DNA of 64,000 bases, taken from Yponomeuta sedellus. Lineage: Eukaryota > Arthropoda > Insecta > Lepidoptera > Yponomeutidae. Shown one piece after another: positions 61,101-64,000 of this stretch (position 1 is the first letter of the stretch; the number at the start of each line of letters is the position of its first letter). The notes under the pieces were generated by a model. That model was not told the origin of the DNA, did no database searches, and worked only from the letters and a program-made list of their open reading frames with translations. The translations under genes were made by a program, and so were the position numbers. The stretch is from NCBI GenBank assembly GCA_934045075.1, contig OW203732.1, forward strand, positions 11,150,701 to 11,214,700, given 5' to 3'.

Positions 61101-64000
61101 AAATAATGTAAATAAATACTTTGCTACAGTGGGAAAAGTGTTGGCCTCCAAAATTATTAAAGATCAGCCCCAACCTAACCCACCACCAAATCCATGCTCT
61201 CCATGCACGTCAATAGCTATTTTGCCCGTAACCAGCGATGACATAGAAAGAATAGTGAAAACACTTCGAAACGATTGTGCTACAGGATGGGACAATATAC
61301 CCGCTAAAATCATAAAACTTTCACAACACATCGTTGTACCACTAATTACTCATGTCTGTAACCTAGCAATATCACAAGGCGTCTTCCCAAATGCCTTTAA
61401 AAAGGCACTGGTTACCCCCGTATATAAGAGTGGTGACAGAGACTGTGTCTCTAATTATCGACCCATTTCAGTCTTAAGTGCCCTATCAAAGATTATGGAA
61501 AGAGTTTTGAATAATTATCTGACGAGCTACTTGACTAAATATAATTTCCTGGCCAACAACCAGTATGGTTTTAGACCAGGTATATCAACTGAGGATGCGG
61601 TAGTTGATCTAGCTAAGTCAGTTGTCCATAAACTAGATAATAGGTTTAAATGTTATGGAATCTTCCTGGATCTAAGCAAGGCTTTTGACACTGTTTCTGT
61701 CCCCATACTTGTTCAAAAGCTAGAATATCTAGGTATTCGTGGTTTGGCGTTGGATATTTTTAAAGATTACCTATCAGACAGAACGCAGTCGGTAAAAATT
61801 GATAACACCATAAGTGCAGAGGAGCAAATTTGCTTCGGTATACCACAAGGAAGCATTTTGGGTCCAACACTTTTTCTAATCTACATTAATGATTTGTGTA
61901 AAATGAACCTCAAAAACTGTGACATCTACACTTACGCAGATGACACTGCACTTATCACTTATGGTAAGGATTGGAAAGAAGCTTTGGATAATTCTGAAAA
62001 TGCTATTCGCATAGTAATGAAGTGGCTTTCCTCAAATTTGCTGACACTTAATGTAGAAAAGACTAGGGTCATACGCTTTGTACTTCCAAACACTGCGAAA
62101 CCTTCAATGGAAACGGGACAATTAAGGGCCCACACTTGCCAACAAAACACACCTAATTGCAACTGTATGACTTTATCTTTGGTCAGTTCTGTAAAGTATT
62201 TGGGAGTTTATGTCGATGAAAAGCTAGACTGGCGAGCTCATATAGAGTCCTTAAATAGCAGAACTAGAAGGCTTATTTACATATTTAAAAATTTGCGATT
62301 CTCTGCAGACAAAGCCACAATTCGAATGGTATATCTGGCTTTATGCCAGTCAACTCTGTCTTACTGTATCCCCGTCTGGGGAGGTACCCATAAAACGGAT
62401 ATGCTCAAACTAGAAAGAGCACAAAGAGCTGTTCTAAAGGTTCTACATTTTAAGCCACGACATTACTCCACGGAAAAACTATATGCAGAATGTCAAGTCC
62501 TATCGGTAAGAAAACTCTACATTCTTCGATCTATTCTTCGAAGGCACTCTAAATTGCCAATAGACAAAAAACTAACCCAACGTCGTCATAGTCGCCCAGT
62601 GTGTCCAACTGTTTCATGTAGAACTGCTTTCGCAACTCGACAATACAGTGCCCAAAGTGCAAGGCTATATAATAAAGTAAATAAAGAAATATATATATAT
62701 ATCCAAATAAAAGTTTTGAAGTCAAACACCAAATTAGTACTTGGCTGCAGGTTCTGACTTATAGTGATGTTGAGGAGTTTTTGTGTATTATGAAATAAAA
62801 CTATAAAGTTTTTTACACACGCGCACATACCCACACATATTCACACAAGCACACACACACTCACACATACACACACACAATCTCACAAACAAACACACGC
62901 ACCTTAATCTGAGTTTTTTTCCCATATTAGTTTTTCTTGCATGCAAATAATATTGTTATATTGACTGACAGTCGTCCGCTCAATGTATCTCGACGAAAGT
63001 TTGTACGCACATGTTTTATGCTTTAATTTTATTTCACCTTCTCCTAAGATACAGGTTTTTCGCCTAGTTTAGGAGACAGGATGCAACGACAAGAATATTG
63101 TACAATAGATTTAGCACCAAACGATTGTAGTCATTTATTTACATGTAAAAATTTTGGTATTGAAATAAAGAATTATATTTTAAAAAAAAAATTTTAAATT
63201 CTGCAGTGTCTACAACGACTAGGTTAAGGTTGTTGTAAAAGTGATTGGTTCGCCACTTAATGAGAATCTACTTAGGAGGCTCTTGCTGTGGCGTCCAACG
63301 TGGGTCTGCTAGGGCGTTATCATGGCACCCAAAGTGGGTTGTCTATAGAGGCTATTGCTTTGGCGCCAAATGGTATATGTTAGAACCCACCGTAGGTCTC
63401 CTATAGGAGAAAGTAGGTTCAGCATTAGCATGCAATGTGTATCTGTCAGAGAGAATTGTGTGTTATCGCCCACGTGGGTTTGCATGGAGCTTGTATCTGC
63501 GAAATATAATATAAGATTGTGTTGCCGCTCAACGTATGTCTTGCGCACACATTCATTCACACGTAAATTTGGTTCAACACCCTGCACAGGTCTGTTAGTG
63601 GGCGTTTGGTTAAGCGACCAACGTAAGTGTTCTAAAGAAAGTTTAATTAACGCCAAGTTGGCTTTGAAAAAAGATGGCCTTTTTTCAAAGCCAACTTGGC
63701 GTAAGCAATGGCAAAGGACAAGAATAAAACAAAAGACTGCTCCGAACTAACCTATAGCTCTGCTGCGTGCTGGCAGCGGCCCGCGGCGCTAGCGGCTTGT
63801 AGAGCCGGTTGAAGCGCGCTTCCCAGTGGCTGATGGCCGCGTGCTGCCTCTCCGCGTCCAGCGCCAGCCCTAAGAGGTGGCTGTCCAGCTCCATCAGCCG
63901 GCGGCGCAGGCGCATCTGCTGCTTGAACGTGGCGACTATGGAGTCACGGAGCGCTTTCAAGTGTGCGGGGCTCTCCGCCGGATTCTCCTCGGGCTTAGTG
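49123..64000 (-). CDS. KIF19: Kinesin KIF19 (kinesin-8-like ciliary motor), C-terminal exons (partial)
   Basis: Mammalian KIF19 is a microtubule-depolymerising motor that limits cilium length; that role here is inferred. Exons in transcript order: a complement(63752..64000+), b (56447..56624), c (54534..54747), d (52155..52281), e (50548..50682), f (49123..49210). All have GT/AG sites and matching phases, with stop TGA at 49125-49123. The motor domain lies beyond the right edge. Order and content parallel human KIF19: exon a LRDSIVATFKQQMRLRRRLM, exon b the Glu/Arg-rich coiled coil ending RLRGARLEQ, exon c ELPARISSGAEREVLSLVCR and VHELEADK .. SDEIITRQRRTLQ, exon d ELGVSIPPELGQLYELYQQE, and a Ser-rich tail RYSSDDSLVMAAPREHAGGP. 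The exon c donor is repeated ten times. Introns contain a LINE, a solo LTR and decayed copies of exons b and e. Exons e and f are less certain than a-d. Confidence 0.85.
49490..49935. repeat. CT-rich microsatellites and repeat fragment in the last KIF19 intron
   Basis: Imperfect (TC)n runs at 49495-49527 and 49869-49888, then a fragment gggagggctatgtccagcaa of the 'ggctatattagtccactgct' family at 49905-49937 in minus orientation. Confidence 0.7.
50885..51130 (-). repeat. Two decayed copies of KIF19 exon e
   Basis: Plus-strand copies at about 50888-50975 (gagccaatcggggtctcggt, aaggccagctccgccatgct, gcggatag) and 51030-51125 (gagccactcaaggtctcgga, aaggccatattcgacatgct, acggatag). They match the 5' end of exon e and its acceptor (gagccgctcgagctctccga .. 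caggccagctcagacatact, gaggatag). Spacing is about 145 bp. Reading frames are lost. Confidence 0.65.
51131..52154. other. KIF19 intron between exons d and e, no recognised content
   Basis: AT-rich sequence without coding features. A short stretch near 52000-52110 (tgcttttagcaataaggccg .. tacaataaagaatattatta) resembles the 3' tail of an insect LINE. Confidence 0.4.
52715..52830. repeat. GGAC microsatellite and lepidopteran repeat fragment
   Basis: A (GGAC)n run at 52729-52753, in a cttgacagacagacggacgg context, is followed by cgacttcaagaaaggaggtt and atcaattcga. It is related to 16797-16840. Both pieces are common lepidopteran interspersed sequence. Confidence 0.6.
53468..54611 (-). repeat. 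111-bp minisatellite, ten units, spanning the KIF19 exon c splice donor
   Basis: The anchor gatgatctcg occurs at 53561, 53672, 53783, 53894, 54005, 54116, 54227, 54338 (as gatgtctcg), 54448 and 54559, that is, every 111 bp except one 110-bp unit. Each unit on the minus strand encodes QRRDAQRRLSDEIITRQRRT with LQ, then the donor G|GTACGG, then intron-like sequence reading ELRLAVRNLDLAL in frame. The last exon bases before each donor are at 54534, 54423, 54313, 54202, 54091, 53980, 53869, 53758, 53647 and 53536. Only the first gives the KIF19 length expected from homologues; 111 is divisible by three, so read-through stays open except across the 110-bp unit. The unit nearest the array's left end has an extra 15-bp-scale insertion. 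Confidence 0.93.
54853..55311 (+). mobile_element. Solo LTR with heat-shock element, TATA box and initiator
   Basis: It starts TGTCGCGGTCC, ends CCCGTAACA, and is flanked by ATAT on both sides (54849-54852, 55312-55315), consistent with a Ty3/gypsy-type 4-bp duplication. Inside are a perfect three-unit heat-shock element GAAtgTTCgaGAA (55052-55064), partial ones near 54880-54905 and 54990-55015, ATATAAATAG (55078-55087), an initiator TCAGTT (55105-55110) 27 bp on, and AATAAA (55249-55254). The leader gacaagcgaagagtgaactt resembles Drosophila hsp70 leaders. No internal region or second LTR is seen. It lies in the KIF19 intron between exons b and c, antisense to the gene. Confidence 0.75.
56004..56049. 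other. Perfect 20-bp hairpin
   Basis: ttttatcattatcatcatcc (56004-56023), a 6-base loop ttatca, then its exact complement (56030-56049). The composition is a low-complexity ATC/GAT run, so it may be a foldback of simple sequence. Confidence 0.8.
56106..56395 (-). repeat. Interspersed repeat of the 'cactgctggggcacagccc' family, inverted copy
   Basis: From gcgcggtcaagtgcaggatg through tgcttctcaaggcacgctaa and gtggtggagtatggcctaac to ccccagcagtggggacataa. It is the reverse complement of 33495-33798, ending about 50 bp before KIF19 exon b. Confidence 0.75.
56640..58085 (-). repeat. Decayed tandem array of KIF19 exon b copies
   Basis: Exon b (56447-56624) on the plus strand reads ..ccgcgctcagctccgcccac .. 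cgcctccgcgcgctcgctgc .. gtcgacaccacc. Recognisable copies lie at about 56700-56815, 56885-56995, 57075-57165, 57285-57370, 57425-57520, 57690-57770 and 57930-58080. Between them is tttttagtctgtggtnacta .. and a motif close to TGGCGCCCAACGTGGG. Spacing is about 174-202 bp. Copies nearest exon b are most similar, and all have lost the frame. The LINE at 58.1-63.2 kb interrupts the array. Confidence 0.75.
58565..59536 (+). CDS. LINE ORF1 protein with coiled coil and FP25K-like C-terminal region
   Basis: The LINE ORF1, an RNA-binding protein expected to coat the element transcript, is 323 aa from the ATG at 58565. The frame is open further upstream (to 58283) through the GC-rich leader, but this ATG fits better because the leader codons are low-complexity Arg/Ala/Leu. 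The N-terminal ~85 residues are basic and Ser/Thr/Pro-rich. Residues ~88-165 form a coiled coil (SIKMQQEATFAKIFTEMSDL ..). Then STIEIRNVPNIEHETEGDLL, GTDITPSEVRDVYRL and IYVDEHLSGSMKKLYYQARE, then FKFCWISNGKILLRK. The last part resembles the domain shared by insect retroelement ORF1s and baculovirus FP25K. Frame intact, stop at 59536. Confidence 0.82.
   Translation: MNRTPPKMIPTQGANLKRTPPSSKTNLTRDQSLSDSEISTPKGHTRTVRCKRPRTDRSPNEPNEQSNGVSLDIIMETLTSIKMQQEATFAKIFTEMSDLKAKVNQIQLSNSEIEKSMDFINGHYEDLKLKILDLEKFRTENTNSINRIETQLQDFRFTTRSSTIEIRNVPNIEHETEGDLLKLVGQVGKTIGTDITPSEVRDVYRLPGKPGSNKAIVAEFATVRTKTNYLASVRNFNKDRRPDEKLNTQIIGIAGDKKPIYVDEHLSGSMKKLYYQAREYAKKNDFKFCWISNGKILLRKTAATKEVFTVRTEECLLNISKTE
59866..62757 (+). 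CDS. LINE ORF2 protein: AP endonuclease and reverse transcriptase
   Basis: 963 aa from the ATG at 59866. The AP-like endonuclease is at about residues 35-245: IIHLNIRSINKN, LTECWL, YRSPSY, MGDFNIDI and TDHLPTI give the Asn, Glu, Tyr, Asp/Asn and Asp-His active-site landmarks. The reverse transcriptase is at about 460-760: ALVTPVYKSGDRDCVSNYRP, LDLSKAFDTV, GIPQGSILGPTLFLIYINDL and YADDTA (catalytic Asp-Asp). A C-terminal region with VKYLGVYVDEKLDWRAHI and YCIPVWGGTHKTDMLKLERA follows. No RNase H domain was recognised. All key residues are present, so it could be active. Clade CR1/jockey-like is judged from motif wording only. Confidence 0.92.
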   Translation: MDNVTDISNEIDNISVAKFYACSPNDYTPLYNNSQNSLKIIHLNIRSINKNLHQFIATLSQINIDFDLIILTECWLKLCGPIPTMDGYVSHASINNTKQNDGVVMYSKSDLKCEIYEPNLSEANCLVCHVEDTAFVGIYRSPSYTNLQNFYNGLENVIVTLNACKTITLMGDFNIDIKPNNTDPHADEYLLLTASLGLLPAFLHPTRLENCLDHILLKTNSPATAFTLETHITDHLPTILFLNQNKTSKNCTRKTTTRINHMQVMKELEIADFASVLDSSDPNTAANNLIAILNNAISSNTTLVNIPRRSRNIKPWITPGLVRCIRNRDKMHQKVKRDPNNTILKLSYTRYRNFCNKLLNKLKYNYEKSEFSEAQKNPKAIWKLVKKITYTNKTTKPASDLLKLSANKLTSVNNVNKYFATVGKVLASKIIKDQPQPNPPPNPCSPCTSIAILPVTSDDIERIVKTLRNDCATGWDNIPAKIIKLSQHIVVPLITHVCNLAISQGVFPNAFKKALVTPVYKSGDRDCVSNYRPISVLSALSKIMERVLNNYLTSYLTKYNFLANNQYGFRPGISTEDAVVDLAKSVVHKLDNRFKCYGIFLDLSKAFDTVSVPILVQKLEYLGIRGLALDIFKDYLSDRTQSVKIDNTISAEEQICFGIPQGSILGPTLFLIYINDLCKMNLKNCDIYTYADDTALITYGKDWKEALDNSENAIRIVMKWLSSNLLTLNVEKTRVIRFVLPNTAKPSMETGQLRAHTCQQNTPNCNCMTLSLVSSVKYLGVYVDEKLDWRAHIESLNSRTRRLIYIFKNLRFSADKATIRMVYLALCQSTLSYCIPVWGGTHKTDMLKLERAQRAVLKVLHFKPRHYSTEKLYAECQVLSVRKLYILRSILRRHSKLPIDKKLTQRRHSRPVCPTVSCRTAFATRQYSAQSARLYNKVNKEIYIYIQIKVLKSNTKLVLGCRF
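63260..63640. repeat. Continuation of the repeat array on the far side of the LINE
   Basis: The motif TGGCGTCCAACGTGGG (63289-63304), TGGCACCCAAAGTGGG (63323-63338) and weaker forms at about 63362, 63470, 63525 and 63615 repeat irregularly (34-100 bp apart). They match the motif in the 56.6-57.7 kb array. Exon b sequence is not obvious here. The 115- and 131-codon open frames across it are by-products. Confidence 0.6.
63650..63702. other. Perfect 23-bp hairpin near KIF19 exon a
   Basis: The stem begins acgccaagttggctttgaaa (63650-63672), with a 7-base loop gatggcc, and the exact mirror is at 63680-63702. It lies 50 bp from the exon a donor, in the intron. It could be transcribed as a short RNA hairpin or be a replication foldback. 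Confidence 0.85.

Larger units (their letters stand above)
58086..63195 (+). mobile_element. Near full-length non-LTR retrotransposon (CR1/jockey-like)
   Basis: A two-ORF LINE of about 5.1 kb, antisense in the KIF19 intron between exons a and b. It has a GC-rich 5' UTR (about 58090-58564), ORF1 (58565-59536), a 329-bp spacer, ORF2 (59866-62757) and a 3' UTR with an imperfect (CA)n tract (62818-62890) and AATAAA near 63165, then an A-run (63181-63190). Both ORFs are open, so the copy looks recent. The 5' border is approximate; a possible short target repeat (attct) is too short to trust. Confidence 0.88.

Noticed and set aside
63309..63750. Overlapping 115- and 131-codon frames on opposite strands
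   Set aside because: They cross the degenerate tRNA-Lys-motif array and the 23-bp hairpin, so they are not genes.

Overview
The window is a piece of an insect nuclear genome, most likely a moth or butterfly. It is AT-rich, its genes are split by GT-AG introns, and it is crowded with short interspersed elements. Several of these I recognise as sequences common in lepidopteran genomes (the 'ggctatattagtccactgctgg' type, the 'cagcagtggggaca' type and the 'cgacttcaa..aggaggttatcaattcga' type). The order is an inference; no sequence search was possible.

Layout, left to right. (1) Two 5' exons of an ABCA-family transporter on the minus strand (357-974), running off the left edge. (2) About 4.2 kb of repeat-rich intergenic DNA. 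(3) A complete eight-exon MAP kinase kinase 4 gene on the plus strand (5198-10451, 408 aa); its introns carry a hAT element, a tRNA-derived SINE and a MITE. (4) A two-exon TMEM186 gene on the minus strand (13499-15119, 190 aa), convergent with MKK4. (5) A two-exon WD40 gene on the plus strand, TBL3/UTP13, a subunit of the small-subunit processome (18255-20748, 792 aa). A pair of CACGTG boxes 21 bp apart lies about 100 bp upstream of its start. (6) An eight-exon Cys-loop ligand-gated chloride channel on the plus strand (21132-47228, 501 aa) with an 18.2 kb first intron full of mobile-element debris. A second, intact copy of its terminal M4 segment follows just after the stop. (7) The 3' six exons of a kinesin KIF19 gene on the minus strand (49123 to the right edge), convergent with the channel gene; the motor domain lies beyond the window.

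The KIF19 segment is the most unusual part. Three of its exons have tandem copies next to them. The exon c/intron boundary is repeated as a ten-unit, 111-bp minisatellite, so there are ten consecutive copies of the same splice donor. Exon b is followed, in its upstream intron, by about seven decaying copies of itself, interleaved with a motif identical to a tRNA-Lys primer-binding site. Exon e has two decayed copies. The same introns hold a solo LTR with a perfect heat-shock element and a TATA box, and a 5.1 kb non-LTR retrotransposon with both reading frames open.

The five fully contained or partly contained host genes other than ABCA have conserved unrelated functions (stress kinase signalling, mitochondrial membrane protein, ribosome biogenesis, anion channel, ciliary kinesin). 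Nothing suggests they form a pathway or cluster. Exon junctions were chosen by matching reading phase, GT/AG sites and remembered family sequences, so they are predictions.
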